Below are positions 41,424-49,804 of a stretch of 64,000 nt of DNA, piece by piece. This DNA comes from CF-118 sp035934385 (GTDB lineage Bacteria; Chloroflexota; Dormibacteria; Dormibacterales; Dormibacteraceae), in assembly GCA_035934385.1 (NCBI GenBank), contig DASYXY010000081.1, positions 62,001-126,000 on the forward strand, in the 5' to 3' direction. The position numbers and the translations under genes were made by a program. Each line of letters begins with the position of its first letter. Position 1 is the first letter of the stretch. The notes beneath the pieces are model-generated. The model saw only the letters and a program-made list of their open reading frames with translations. It was not told where the DNA came from and did no database searches.

Positions 41424-43782
41424 GGGCAGCCTCCAGCTGGGCGGCATTCCGTCGGGCACGTGGGAACGCACCCGCGCTGCGGTGCCCCCGTCCACTCTCT
41501 GGTCGGCCGTGCTGGTGCTTGCGCTTGCGCTCACCATCGCAAGGTCGACGGTCACAGCTGCATGGGTGCAGGGCGGCATCGAAGGAATCCCGTTTGTAGC
41601 GATGGGCGCCGCCGTGCTGATGACCGGGCTCGCCGTGTCGCGACTGCCCACATGGCTCTGCATCGCGTTGGGCGCCATCGCCGGGCCGATCGTCGGGATC
41701 ATCACCACCGGGCCGGCGTTTCGCGCGGCGTATCCAGGCGACCCCACCAACGTCGCCGGCCTGGTGCAGGTCTGGACCGAGCGTGTTTTCGAAGGCTCCG
41801 CCTTCGGCGACCAAGCATTCGTCGGCCTGGTGATCACATTGCTCATGTGGGTCACCGGTGGATGGCTCGCGTGGTGTGTGGTTCGGTGGCGCCAGCCTCT
41901 GATCGGACTCATTCCAGGCGCGGCGGCGTTCTCGACCAATGTCCTCAACACGGCGAACCAGCAGGGCTACACGTTCATCTTCCTGGCACTGACGCTGGGG
42001 CTCTTGCTCTGGACGACCTACACGTCGTCTGTGGAGAAAGCGGTGGCCGCCCGAATCAAGATGACCGGCGACGCGCGCTGGGACTTCTGGGAGACGGGCC
42101 TCGTGGCGACCGCGGCGCTGCTAGTCGTCGGCATCATGCTGCCGCCAATCTCGACCACCGATCGCACCGCGACGATGGAGTCGAGCGTCTTCGACACCTG
42201 GGGGAAGATCCAGCAGCAGCTGAACCAGATCGGGGTGCAGGGCAACGGCCCGGTCCCCGGGCAGGTCAGCACCGGCTTCTCGGCCGACGTGAGCATGGGC
42301 CCCAAGCTGACGCAGTCCACCTCTCCCGTGTTCACGTACTCGCTGACCGCCGGCCCCTACCCAGGCCCCTACTACTTCCGGGGCCTCAACGACACAGTCA
42401 CGACGATGGTCAACGGCGAGCCGACCTGGACCTACGGATCAACCGAACGCACGCAGGCGGTGGCCGCGAATGACCCCCCGCCGTTCGCAGAGCAGTACAG
42501 GTGGTTGGCCCTGGGGTCGTTCACGATCAACATGCTGCTGCCACCCGGCCGTGGCAGCGGCGACATCTACTTCTACCCGGGCCAGCTATACATCATCGAC
42601 AAGTCGACGGTGGTGCACGAAACGCAGGTGCCGCCCTCGGACGAATTCGGCAACCCGCTCGTGACCATCGACCGCCTGACCGCGGCGGCCCCAGCCTTCA
42701 GCTCGAAAGGTCAGTACAACGTGACGGTGGGCTATCCCGACGTGACGGCGGACGAGCTGCGGGCGGCGGGAACGGACTACCTCGAGTGGCTGGCCCCGTA
42801 CTCGAGCCTGCCCGCCGAGGGCTACCGGTCGGCTTCCGCCCTGAAGTTCATCCACGACCTCGCGGTCAGCATCACCGCCAACTACAACAATCCGTACGAC
42901 AAGGCCGCCGCCATCGAGGCGTACCTCCGCGACCCCACCAAATTCAAGTACACGCTCCAGCCGACGCAGCCGAAGGACGGGACCGACCGGGAGGTTTTCT
43001 TCCTCAATACATCACATGACGGCTACTGCCAGTACTTCGCGATGGCGATGGGCGACATGCTGCGATCACTCGGCATCCCGACCCGACTGGTCAGCGGCTT
43101 CGGCCCGGGCGCGTACGTCGACACCCTGCACACCCAGGTAGTCCGTGATGAGGACGCCCACGTCTGGGTCGAGAGCTACTTCCCGGGCTACGGATGGGTT
43201 CCGTTCGAGCCGACGCGCGACGGTGTCTACAACTCGATCACGCGCACCTCGACCAGGACCAGCCTGTGCTTCACGGACAACCACTGCACCAGCCCGCCCC
43301 CGATTCTCAATGTGGTGACCTCGCCCGTCGTGAGGACGACGCCGAGCCACAAGGACGTTGGCAACAGCGACCAGCCAACCGGCCCGAACCAGTCCTCGTT
43401 CCGTTGGCTCGACTCGACGATGCTCACCCGCATCGCAGGCGTGCTTGGCGCTCTCCTCCTGCTGCTCATCGGCCTCGGCGCGCGGTACCTGAGGCCGCGC
43501 ACGGTGATGGGGGTGTGGCGGCGTGTCCTTGTGCTCGCGCGCCTCGCGGGCGCGGAGCTGCAGCCGGGCGAGACCCCTTCGGAGATGGACAGAAGACTCG
43601 GCCGCGCTTTCCCCGAGGCGGCTCCGCACCTCCATTCCCTCACAGATGCGTTCGTCGTCGCCGCTTACGCGCCGCCTGAGATGGCGGAGGCCACCAAGCC
43701 TTCCGTGATGGAGGCGTGGGCGACGCTGCGGCCGATCATGCTGCGGCGGGTGATCTCGCGGGCCCGACCCGGGCGTGGTTAG
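41404..43782 (+). CDS. TgpA-like transmembrane transglutaminase
   Basis: A 792-residue membrane protein. Six helices lie in the first 260 residues, then a large exterior domain with the transglutaminase triad: Cys in HDGYCQYFAMAMGDMLRSLG, His in DEDAHVWVESYFPG, and Asp/Thr region in VPFEPTRDGVY. A last helix (LGALLLLLIGLGARYL) precedes a cytoplasmic DUF4129-like tail (ELQPGETPSEMDRRLG). It probably crosslinks or cleaves envelope proteins. It is translationally coupled to DUF58. Confidence 0.92.
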   Translation: MQSVSPRGSLQLGGIPSGTWERTRAAVPPSTLWSAVLVLALALTIARSTVTAAWVQGGIEGIPFVAMGAAVLMTGLAVSRLPTWLCIALGAIAGPIVGIITTGPAFRAAYPGDPTNVAGLVQVWTERVFEGSAFGDQAFVGLVITLLMWVTGGWLAWCVVRWRQPLIGLIPGAAAFSTNVLNTANQQGYTFIFLALTLGLLLWTTYTSSVEKAVAARIKMTGDARWDFWETGLVATAALLVVGIMLPPISTTDRTATMESSVFDTWGKIQQQLNQIGVQGNGPVPGQVSTGFSADVSMGPKLTQSTSPVFTYSLTAGPYPGPYYFRGLNDTVTTMVNGEPTWTYGSTERTQAVAANDPPPFAEQYRWLALGSFTINMLLPPGRGSGDIYFYPGQLYIIDKSTVVHETQVPPSDEFGNPLVTIDRLTAAAPAFSSKGQYNVTVGYPDVTADELRAAGTDYLEWLAPYSSLPAEGYRSASALKFIHDLAVSITANYNNPYDKAAAIEAYLRDPTKFKYTLQPTQPKDGTDREVFFLNTSHDGYCQYFAMAMGDMLRSLGIPTRLVSGFGPGAYVDTLHTQVVRDEDAHVWVESYFPGYGWVPFEPTRDGVYNSITRTSTRTSLCFTDNHCTSPPPILNVVTSPVVRTTPSHKDVGNSDQPTGPNQSSFRWLDSTMLTRIAGVLGALLLLLIGLGARYLRPRTVMGVWRRVLVLARLAGAELQPGETPSEMDRRLGRAFPEAAPHLHSLTDAFVVAAYAPPEMAEATKPSVMEAWATLRPIMLRRVISRARPGRG

Positions 43783-43812
43783 CCGGGCATAAACTACCCT
43801 TCACTTCGATCG

Positions 43813-44208
43813 ATGGGGATCGAAGGCAAGAAGTACCCGCCCGTCAGCGTGGAGCTCGAGGCCGACAAGGTGGCCGAGTTCGCGTGGGCGATCGGCGCTG
43901 ATCCGCACGAAGGCGTGCCGCCGACATATGCCGCCGTCTACTGCCTGGGCGCGACCGCTCCGCAGCTCTTCGGCGACAAGGAGGCGGCAGTTGACTTCGC
44001 CCGCCTGCTCCACGCAGAGCAGGAGTTCGACTGGACACGACACCCCAAGGTCGGCGACAAGGTCCGATCGCAGGCTCGGGTCACCTCGGACATCCACCGC
44101 CGAGGGATGCGCTTCGTCACGTTCGAGACAGACACGACTTCGGGCAAGGGCGATCCCATATGCCACTCGCGCGCGCTGTTCGTGATTCGCGGTGGCCCGC
44201 AGCCGTGA
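43813..44208 (+). CDS. FAS1-like / MaoC N-terminal dehydratase domain protein (HadA-like)
   Basis: A 131-residue hot-dog protein resembling the non-catalytic subunit of (3R)-hydroxyacyl dehydratases. VELEADKVAEFAWAIGADPH is the family start; LHAEQEFDWTRHPKVGDKVR and RVTSDIHRRGMRFVTFETDT follow. It lacks the catalytic D-x-x-x-x-H, which is in the next gene, so the two likely form a heterodimer. It starts 30 bp after the transglutaminase stop. Confidence 0.85.
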   Translation: MGIEGKKYPPVSVELEADKVAEFAWAIGADPHEGVPPTYAAVYCLGATAPQLFGDKEAAVDFARLLHAEQEFDWTRHPKVGDKVRSQARVTSDIHRRGMRFVTFETDTTSGKGDPICHSRALFVIRGGPQP

Positions 44209-44406
44209 GGGCGCTGGCAGGCCGCAGGCTCGCAGACCGGTGCCATCCGGGCGGCCGGTGCCAAGGATGGGGTGGCACGAGGAGGAACCCATCGTGATAT
44301 GGGTGACGACGAGTGCCGGGCCCCAAGACGCGGGCATCAGACGCCGCAGGCGTCCCGGCCGCCCTGGGGCACCGGATGCTTGCGACTCTCGCGGTGCGGG
44401 CCACCG
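44209..44406. other. Spacer between the two dehydratase genes
   Basis: A 198-bp GC-rich stretch. No convincing gene, promoter or terminator is visible; short reading frames here are Arg/Gly/Pro-rich and look non-coding. Confidence 0.35.
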
Positions 44407-44772
44407 ATGACCGAGCAGAAGATCCTGTTTCGCGAGGAGCAGATCGCGGCCTACGCTCGCGCCTCGGGCGACTTGAACCCGATCCACCTCGACGCCAAAT
44501 TCGCCCAGTCGGTCGGTCTACCCGGGGTGATCGCGCACGGGATGCTGCAAATGAGCATGGCCGCGATCGTCGCGGCGAAGGCCGCGGGCGGGGCGCAGCG
44601 CCTGCGCCGGCTGTCGGTCCGTTTCGCCGGGATGGTCGAGCCCGGTGACACAGTGACCTTCACCGCGGACGAGGTTGGGGAGGGGAAGCTCCAGATCAAG
44701 GCGGTCAACCAGCACGGCGACGTCATCATCAGCAAAGGCGCGGCCGAGTTCGTTGCGGGCCGCGGCGCCTAG
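44407..44772 (+). CDS. MaoC-like dehydratase (HadB-like)
   Basis: A 121-residue hot-dog protein with the hydratase motif YARASGDLNPIHLDAKFAQS (catalytic Asp and His), then GLPGVIAHGMLQMS and the closing strand DTVTFTADEVGEGK. It should dehydrate 3-hydroxyacyl thioesters, with the upstream HadA-like protein as partner. An acyl-CoA dehydrogenase gene starts 6 bp after the stop. Confidence 0.88.
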   Translation: MTEQKILFREEQIAAYARASGDLNPIHLDAKFAQSVGLPGVIAHGMLQMSMAAIVAAKAAGGAQRLRRLSVRFAGMVEPGDTVTFTADEVGEGKLQIKAVNQHGDVIISKGAAEFVAGRGA

Positions 44773-44778
44773 CGCGTC

Positions 44779-45975
44779 ATGACCCTCGACTTCTCTCTCA
44801 CGCCGGAGCAGGAGGCGATTCGCGACCTCGCACACGAGTTCGCGGTCAACGAGATCCGGCCGGTCGCCGCCCACCACGACGAGACCGAGGAGTTTCCGTA
44901 CGAGGTCGTCAAGAAGGCGCACAAGCTGGGCCTCAGCCCTGCGGCGTTTCTGCCGGAGGAGTACGGCGGCCAGGGTCTCGACTTCCTGACCGAGCTCATG
45001 CTCAATGAGGAGCTGTCGTGGGGATGCGCGGGCATTGCAGTCTGCATCCAGTCCATGGCGCTGGCCATCGCCGGCATCCGCTCGAGCGGCACCGAGGAGC
45101 AGAAGAAACGCTGGCTTCCCGAGTTCACCAACCCCGACAAGCTGGTGCTCGGCGGTTTAGGCCTCACGGAGCCCGACTCCGGCTCGGACGCCCTCGCGAT
45201 GAAGACTCGTGCTCAGCGTGTCAACGACGGCTACGTGCTCAATGGCACCAAGCAGTTCTGCACCAACGGCGGCATCGCTGACTACCACGTCATCTACGCG
45301 AACACAGATCCGACCAAGGGACCCGCGGGCATCGCCTCCTTCCTGGTGCCCAAGGGGACGCCCGGCTTGAAGATGGGCCGCAAGGAACAGAAGCTCGGGG
45401 TCCGCGCGAGCCACACCGCGCAGGTCATCCTCGACGACTGCCACCTCCCGCTCGACCACCGCCTCGGAGGCGAACCTGACGCGGACAACGCCGGCCCCGG
45501 CGCGCTCGGCGCTCTCATGACGCTCGAGGCCACGCGTCCAGGCGTTGCCGCAGGTGCGTTGGGCATCGCCCGCGCCGCGTATGAGTTCGCGCTCGACTAC
45601 GCACAGGACCGGAAGCAGTTCGGAAAGCCGCTGTGGCAGCACGAGGCGATCGGTTTCAAGCTGGCCGATATGGCGATGAAGATCGACGCGGCGCGTCTGC
45701 TCATCTGGCGTGCCGGCTGGATGGCGACGCAGGGCCGGCCGTTCGAGCGAGCCGAAGGATCGATGGCCAAGTGTTTCGCGGCCGACGTCGCGATGGAGGT
45801 CACCACCGACGCCATCCAGGTGCTTGGCGGCTACGGGTACATCAAGGAGTACCCGGTCGAGAAGTGGTTTCGAGACGCGAAGATCTACCAGATCTGGGAA
45901 GGCACGGCGGAGATCCAGAGGCTCGTCATCTCGCGCGCGATCTCAGGCTCCCGCGCTTCCATCAAGATTCGATAG
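44779..45975 (+). CDS. Acyl-CoA dehydrogenase
   Basis: A 398-residue FAD enzyme for alpha,beta-desaturation of acyl-CoA. Landmarks are LGLTEPDSGSDALAMKTRA, the FAD-binding RKQFGKPLWQHEAIGFKLAD, LGGYGYIKEYPVEKWFRDAK, and the catalytic Glu in YQIWEGTAEIQRL. It follows the MaoC gene and precedes the SDR and enoyl-CoA hydratase genes, which together make a fatty-acyl degradation cluster. Confidence 0.93.
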   Translation: MTLDFSLTPEQEAIRDLAHEFAVNEIRPVAAHHDETEEFPYEVVKKAHKLGLSPAAFLPEEYGGQGLDFLTELMLNEELSWGCAGIAVCIQSMALAIAGIRSSGTEEQKKRWLPEFTNPDKLVLGGLGLTEPDSGSDALAMKTRAQRVNDGYVLNGTKQFCTNGGIADYHVIYANTDPTKGPAGIASFLVPKGTPGLKMGRKEQKLGVRASHTAQVILDDCHLPLDHRLGGEPDADNAGPGALGALMTLEATRPGVAAGALGIARAAYEFALDYAQDRKQFGKPLWQHEAIGFKLADMAMKIDAARLLIWRAGWMATQGRPFERAEGSMAKCFAADVAMEVTTDAIQVLGGYGYIKEYPVEKWFRDAKIYQIWEGTAEIQRLVISRAISGSRASIKIR

Positions 45976-45977
45976 CA

Positions 45978-46013
45978 CAAGGGGGGCAGGCCCCCCTTGG
46001 GGGGAACCCCCCC
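45978..46013 (+). terminator. Very G/C-rich hairpin after the acyl-CoA dehydrogenase gene
   Basis: A perfect 9-bp stem CAAGGGGGG/CCCCCCTTG (45978-45999, loop CAGG) starts 2 nt after the stop. A competing GGGGGG-AA-CCCCCCC (45999-46013) follows. There is no T-tract, so it may act as a transcript stabiliser or factor-dependent terminator. Confidence 0.45.
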
Positions 46014-46138
46014 GCCTCGCCACGTGTTGCGGTCAAGGTGGCGTGCGCAGTCATGGCGCGGCAAAGCCGCGCCAACCCGGCGACGCTAGAGTGGAGAGCC
46101 CGTGACCAAGCCGCGATGTAAAGCTGAAGGGTGGGCGC

Positions 46139-46978
46139 ATGTTTGATCTGAAAGGCAGGGTTGCCGTCGTCACCGGCGCCTCGCGCGGGCTCGGACGCCA
46201 GGACGCGCTCACGCTGGCGAGCATGGGCGCGGATGTCGTCATCACCGACGTGCTCGTTGAGGACGACCCCGAGCTCGAGAAGACTGCCGAAGCCCAGGGC
46301 TCAACCCTCGCGCAGGTCGCGGTTTCACAGGGTTGGGTTCATTCCAACGCCACGGCCGAAGAGATAAGGCAGATGGGCCGCAAGTCACTCGCCATCAAGA
46401 TGGACGTGACCAATCGCGACCAGATCCGCGAAGTGTTCAAGAAGGTCAGGGACGAGTTCGGCAAGATCGACATCCTGATCAACAACGCCGCAACGCTTGA
46501 TCACACGGCCCAGATTCCGAACCAGTCGTACGAGCTCTGGGATCGCGACGTGAGGGTCAACCTCACCGGCGCGTTCAACTGCACCAAGGAGGTGTGGCCG
46601 TATCTCGTCGAGAACAACTGGGGGCGGCTCGTCTTCATGTCGTCGGTTGCGGGCACGCTCGGCGGCTTTGGCCAGGCGAGCTATTCAGCCACCAAGGCGG
46701 CGCTGATCGGCCTCGCGAAGACGGCCGCGCTCGAAGGCGGCCGGCACAACATCACGTCCAACGCGATCGCGCCCGGGATCATCATGTCCGAGGCCGGCGC
46801 GGCCGCGGAATCGGTGAACCCGATGTATGCGCGCTTCAAGGCGCGCACGGTCTTCAAGAGGTTTGGCCAGCCCCAGGACATCTCGAGCACCATCGGGTTC
46901 CTCTGCACCGAGGATGCGGGCTACATCACGGGAGCGGTGATCGAGGTCGCCGGCGGCATCCCCCTGTTCACGGCGTGA
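46139..46978 (+). CDS. SDR-family oxidoreductase
   Basis: A 279-residue enzyme with a complete SDR set: NAD(P) loop VTGASRGLGRQD, NNAA, Ser in MSSVAGTLGG and YSATK. It has an unusually long insert after beta-2 (about residues 35-75). The family members beside fatty-acid genes oxidise 3-hydroxyacyl-CoA. Its stop overlaps the next start by 1 bp (TGATG). Confidence 0.9.
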   Translation: MFDLKGRVAVVTGASRGLGRQDALTLASMGADVVITDVLVEDDPELEKTAEAQGSTLAQVAVSQGWVHSNATAEEIRQMGRKSLAIKMDVTNRDQIREVFKKVRDEFGKIDILINNAATLDHTAQIPNQSYELWDRDVRVNLTGAFNCTKEVWPYLVENNWGRLVFMSSVAGTLGGFGQASYSATKAALIGLAKTAALEGGRHNITSNAIAPGIIMSEAGAAAESVNPMYARFKARTVFKRFGQPQDISSTIGFLCTEDAGYITGAVIEVAGGIPLFTA

Positions 46979-47778
46979 TGGGCGAGCTCATCGACGTCGA
47001 ACGCGACGGCGCCATCGCCCGCGTCGTCATGCATCGCAACAAGATCAACGCGATCGCCGAGGACCTATTGTCGGAGCTGGGGGCGGCCTTCACCGAGCTG
47101 GGCAAGGACCAATCGGTCCGCGCGGTGGTCCTGGCCTCGGCCTACGAGAAGTACTTCAGTGCCGGCGCCGACCTCGGATCGATGGCGACGATCGACCGCA
47201 GCGCGACGGACGCCGTCGATCAGATCAAGGCGGTGATGAAGCGCCTTAACAAGCACTACGACGCCGTCGAGCATTGCCCGAAACCCGTGATCGCGGCAAT
47301 CAACGGGCACGCACAGGGCGGCGGGTGCGAGCTCGCTCTCTGCTGCGACTTCCGAGTGATGGTCGAGGACGGGCGCTCGCGCATCGGCCAGACCGAGTCC
47401 GCACTCGGCCTCATGCCTGGCGCCGGCGGCACGCAGCGTCTACCGCGCCTGATCGGCATGGCCAGGGCGAAGCGCTTCATCATCGAGTCGACGCGCCTTT
47501 CGGCCATAGAGGCCGCAGAGGTCGGGCTCGTGGATCGCGCGGTCGCGCCGGAAGAGTTCAAGCCGGCCGTAGACGAGCTCGCCGGGAAGCTCGCCAAAGG
47601 CCCGACGTTCGCGTATGCCATGATCAAAGACGCGCTCCACCGCGGCTATGACAAGCCGCTGCACGACGCGCTCGAGATCGAGATCGAGAACTTCGCCCGC
47701 ACGTCGCTGAGCACCGACGCCGCGATCGGCATCATGAGCTTCCTCTCGAAGCAGGAGCCGGAGTTCACCGGTTCCTGA
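46978..47778 (+). CDS. Enoyl-CoA hydratase/isomerase
   Basis: A 266-residue crotonase. The oxyanion-hole motifs are KYFSAGADLGSM and GHAQGGGCELAL. Catalytic Glu candidates are in IGQTESALGLMPGAGGTQRL and in the following helix (RFIIEST). It hydrates enoyl-CoA in beta-oxidation with the upstream dehydrogenase and SDR. ATG 46978 is coupled to the SDR stop. Confidence 0.92.
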   Translation: MGELIDVERDGAIARVVMHRNKINAIAEDLLSELGAAFTELGKDQSVRAVVLASAYEKYFSAGADLGSMATIDRSATDAVDQIKAVMKRLNKHYDAVEHCPKPVIAAINGHAQGGGCELALCCDFRVMVEDGRSRIGQTESALGLMPGAGGTQRLPRLIGMARAKRFIIESTRLSAIEAAEVGLVDRAVAPEEFKPAVDELAGKLAKGPTFAYAMIKDALHRGYDKPLHDALEIEIENFARTSLSTDAAIGIMSFLSKQEPEFTGS

Positions 47779-47805
47779 TGTCGAATCTCCAACGCGCCGA
47801 TCGTC
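47779..47805 (+). promoter_or_regulatory. ECF42-type promoter 1
   Basis: TGTCGA (47779-47784), 17-bp spacer, CGTC (47802-47805), ending 21 nt before ATG 47827. The two boxes match the TGTCGA / CG(A/T)C pattern I recall for ECF42-group sigma factors. The same arrangement, with the same distance to ATG, precedes the next gene. Confidence 0.7.
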
Positions 47806-47826
47806 GGTACTGACAGGAGGTTTTAG

Positions 47827-48192
47827 ATGAAATACGTTCTGTTGTTCGGCGGCACGATGGAAGGCGTCGAGAAGCTCGAGGGCGAGGCCCGATCCGGATT
47901 GATGGCCGATTACGAGAAGTCCGGTCAGTGGTTCGACAAGTACGGCAAGGCGGGCAAGGTGGTCGGCGGCCACGAGCTGCAAGGGCCGAGCACCGCCACC
48001 ACTGTGTCGCGCAGGAACGGGAAGGTCGTGATCACCGACGGTCCGTTCATCGAGTCCAAAGAGGTCATCGGCGGCTTCGCGATCATCGAGGTGGCCGACC
48101 TGGACGAGGCGCTCGCCATGGCCAAGGAGTGGCCGGGCACGGTCGAGATCCGGCCGATCGTCGACCACTCCCAGGACGAGCACCCCCACTAG
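47827..48192 (+). CDS. YCII/DGPF-domain protein 1
   Basis: A 121-residue protein of the YCII-related (DGPF) family: MKYVLLFGGT start, ferredoxin-like fold, and the name motif VITDGPFIESKEVIGGF. The biochemical role of the family is unknown. AGGAGG lies 7 nt before ATG. It is about 60% similar in motif order to the next gene and looks like a tandem duplicate that includes its promoter. Paired with ECF42 sigma factors in many genomes, it is a likely target of the sigma factor at 48563. Confidence 0.88.
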   Translation: MKYVLLFGGTMEGVEKLEGEARSGLMADYEKSGQWFDKYGKAGKVVGGHELQGPSTATTVSRRNGKVVITDGPFIESKEVIGGFAIIEVADLDEALAMAKEWPGTVEIRPIVDHSQDEHPH

Positions 48193-48194
48193 GC

Positions 48195-48221
48195 TGTCGA
48201 TTTCCGGGCGCGTCGTTCGTC
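48195..48221 (+). promoter_or_regulatory. ECF42-type promoter 2
   Basis: TGTCGA (48195-48200), 17-bp spacer, CGTC (48218-48221), ending 21 nt before ATG 48243. Spacer and leader lengths are identical to promoter 1 at 47779. Confidence 0.7.
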
Positions 48222-48242
48222 GTCTTGCGTGAGGAGGTGCCC

Positions 48243-48584
48243 ATGAAATACGTGCTGCTCTTTGTCGGGACCCAGGAGGACCAGGACCGTTGGGACTCGC
48301 AGTCCAAAGAGGACTACCAGGCCGCGATGGCCGCGGCCGGGAAGTGGTTCGGCGACTACACGAAGGCCGGCAACATCGTCGGCGGCGAACAGCTCAAGGG
48401 CACGGTGACCACAGTCCGCCGGGAAAATGGCGGGCATGTCGTGACCGACGGGCCTTTCATCGAGACGAAGGAAGTCATCGGCGGGTTCGCGGTGGTCGAG
48501 GCGAAGGACCTCGAGGACGCATACACCATCGCCAAGGCCTGGCCGGGGGGCCCTGTCGAAGTGTGGCCGGCGGTGGAAGACTAA
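48243..48584 (+). CDS. YCII/DGPF-domain protein 2
   Basis: A 113-residue paralogue of the preceding protein, with MKYVLLFVGT and VVTDGPFIETKEVIGGF. A strong GAGGAGG precedes ATG 48243. It overlaps the probable start of the sigma gene, so promoter 2 would drive both, giving positive autoregulation of the sigma factor. Confidence 0.88.
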   Translation: MKYVLLFVGTQEDQDRWDSQSKEDYQAAMAAAGKWFGDYTKAGNIVGGEQLKGTVTTVRRENGGHVVTDGPFIETKEVIGGFAVVEAKDLEDAYTIAKAWPGGPVEVWPAVED

Positions 48585-49804
48585 GGGGCCTGAGCCAAGC
48601 TCGTCCTGGAGCCGATGACACGGTCGCGGCGGTCTTCCGCGAAGAGGCCGGTCGCCTGACCGCTGCCCTCGTGCGTGTCCTCGGCAATTTCGACCTGGCC
48701 GAGGAGGTCGTCCAGGACAGCCTGGTGGCGGCGCTCGAGAAATGGCCGGAGCAGGGCATCCCAGACAACCCCGGTGCGTGGTTGATGACCACCGCACGCC
48801 GGCGGGCCATCGACATCCTGCGCCGGGATCGGCGCTATGCCGAGAAGCTGGCTCTACTGGAGCGCTCGCACTTGCCCGCTGAGTCATCGGAGGCTGACGA
48901 CCGCCTCCGGTTGATCTTCACGTGCTGCCACCCGGCGCTGCCGCTGGACGGCCAGGTGGCGCTCACCCTGCGCGCGGTGGCCGGCTTCACGACGCCGGAG
49001 ATCGCAGCGGCATTCCTTGTGTCCGAAGCGACCATGGCGCAGCGGATCGTTCGCGCCAAGCGCAAGATCGTGGCGGCGAACATCCCATACCGGCTGCCTG
49101 AAGGCTCCGAGCTGCCCGCCCGGCTAGAGGCCGTGCTGGCCGTCCTCTACCTGATGTTCAACGAGGGCTATTTGAGCCGTGGCCCGCTGTTCGGAATGCG
49201 GCGTGACCTCGCGGAGGACGCGCTCTGGCTCACGGGCCTGTTGGACCGGCTCCTCCCGAACCAGGCCGAGGTGCTTGGCCTTCTGGCCCTTATGCGCCTC
49301 CACCTCGCGCGGTCAGCGGCGCGCTTCACCGCGTCGGGCGAGCTCATCCTCCTCCCCGAGCAGGACCGCTCGTTGTGGGACCGCGACGGCATCGCAGAAG
49401 GCGTGCGGATACTCGACTCGGCGGCGCTGCTGCGAAGGCCTGGGCCGTACCAGGTGCAGGCCGCGATCGCCGCGGTCCACGCGGAGGCACGCACCTGGGA
49501 CTCGACAGACTGGAGCCAGATCGTTCTTCTGTACGACACCCTCCTGCGCATATCCGACTCCCCGGTCGTGCGGTTGAATCGTGCAATCGCATTGAGCCAC
49601 CAAGCCGGCCCCGAGGCTGCGCTCGGGGAGGTGAACGACCTGGCCATGGTGCTCGGGGAATACCACCTGCTCCACTCGACGCGGGCGGAGCTGCTGGACC
49701 AGATCGGCGAGAAAGAGCAGGCGCGACAGGCGAGATTGCGTGCGCTCGAGCTCTGTCAGAACCCCGCCGAGCGAGCCCTCCTGGAGCGAAAGCTCAACGG
49801 TTAG
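48563..49804 (+). CDS. ECF42-group sigma factor with C-terminal TPR-like extension
   Basis: A protein of about 413 residues. Regions 2 and 4 occupy the first 180 residues (FDLAEEVVQDSLVAALEKWP, TPEIAAAFLVSEATMAQRIV). The long helical extension (about 200-410) contains the group signature YLMFNEGYLS and LNRAIALSHQAGPEAAL. This extension replaces a separate anti-sigma factor. GTG 48563 inside the DGPF gene is the nearest standard start; a CTG at 48590 is possible. It overlaps the convergent gene by 4 bp. Confidence 0.88.
   Translation: MAGGGRLRGLSQARPGADDTVAAVFREEAGRLTAALVRVLGNFDLAEEVVQDSLVAALEKWPEQGIPDNPGAWLMTTARRRAIDILRRDRRYAEKLALLERSHLPAESSEADDRLRLIFTCCHPALPLDGQVALTLRAVAGFTTPEIAAAFLVSEATMAQRIVRAKRKIVAANIPYRLPEGSELPARLEAVLAVLYLMFNEGYLSRGPLFGMRRDLAEDALWLTGLLDRLLPNQAEVLGLLALMRLHLARSAARFTASGELILLPEQDRSLWDRDGIAEGVRILDSAALLRRPGPYQVQAAIAAVHAEARTWDSTDWSQIVLLYDTLLRISDSPVVRLNRAIALSHQAGPEAALGEVNDLAMVLGEYHLLHSTRAELLDQIGEKEQARQARLRALELCQNPAERALLERKLNG

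Noticed and set aside
44209..44406. Possible small gene between the two dehydratase genes
   Set aside because: All frames are short, Arg/Gly/Pro-rich and lack a ribosome site or conserved-looking segment.
45978..46013. G-quadruplex or CRISPR-like repeat
   Set aside because: The G runs pair with C runs in a simple hairpin; no spaced repeats exist.
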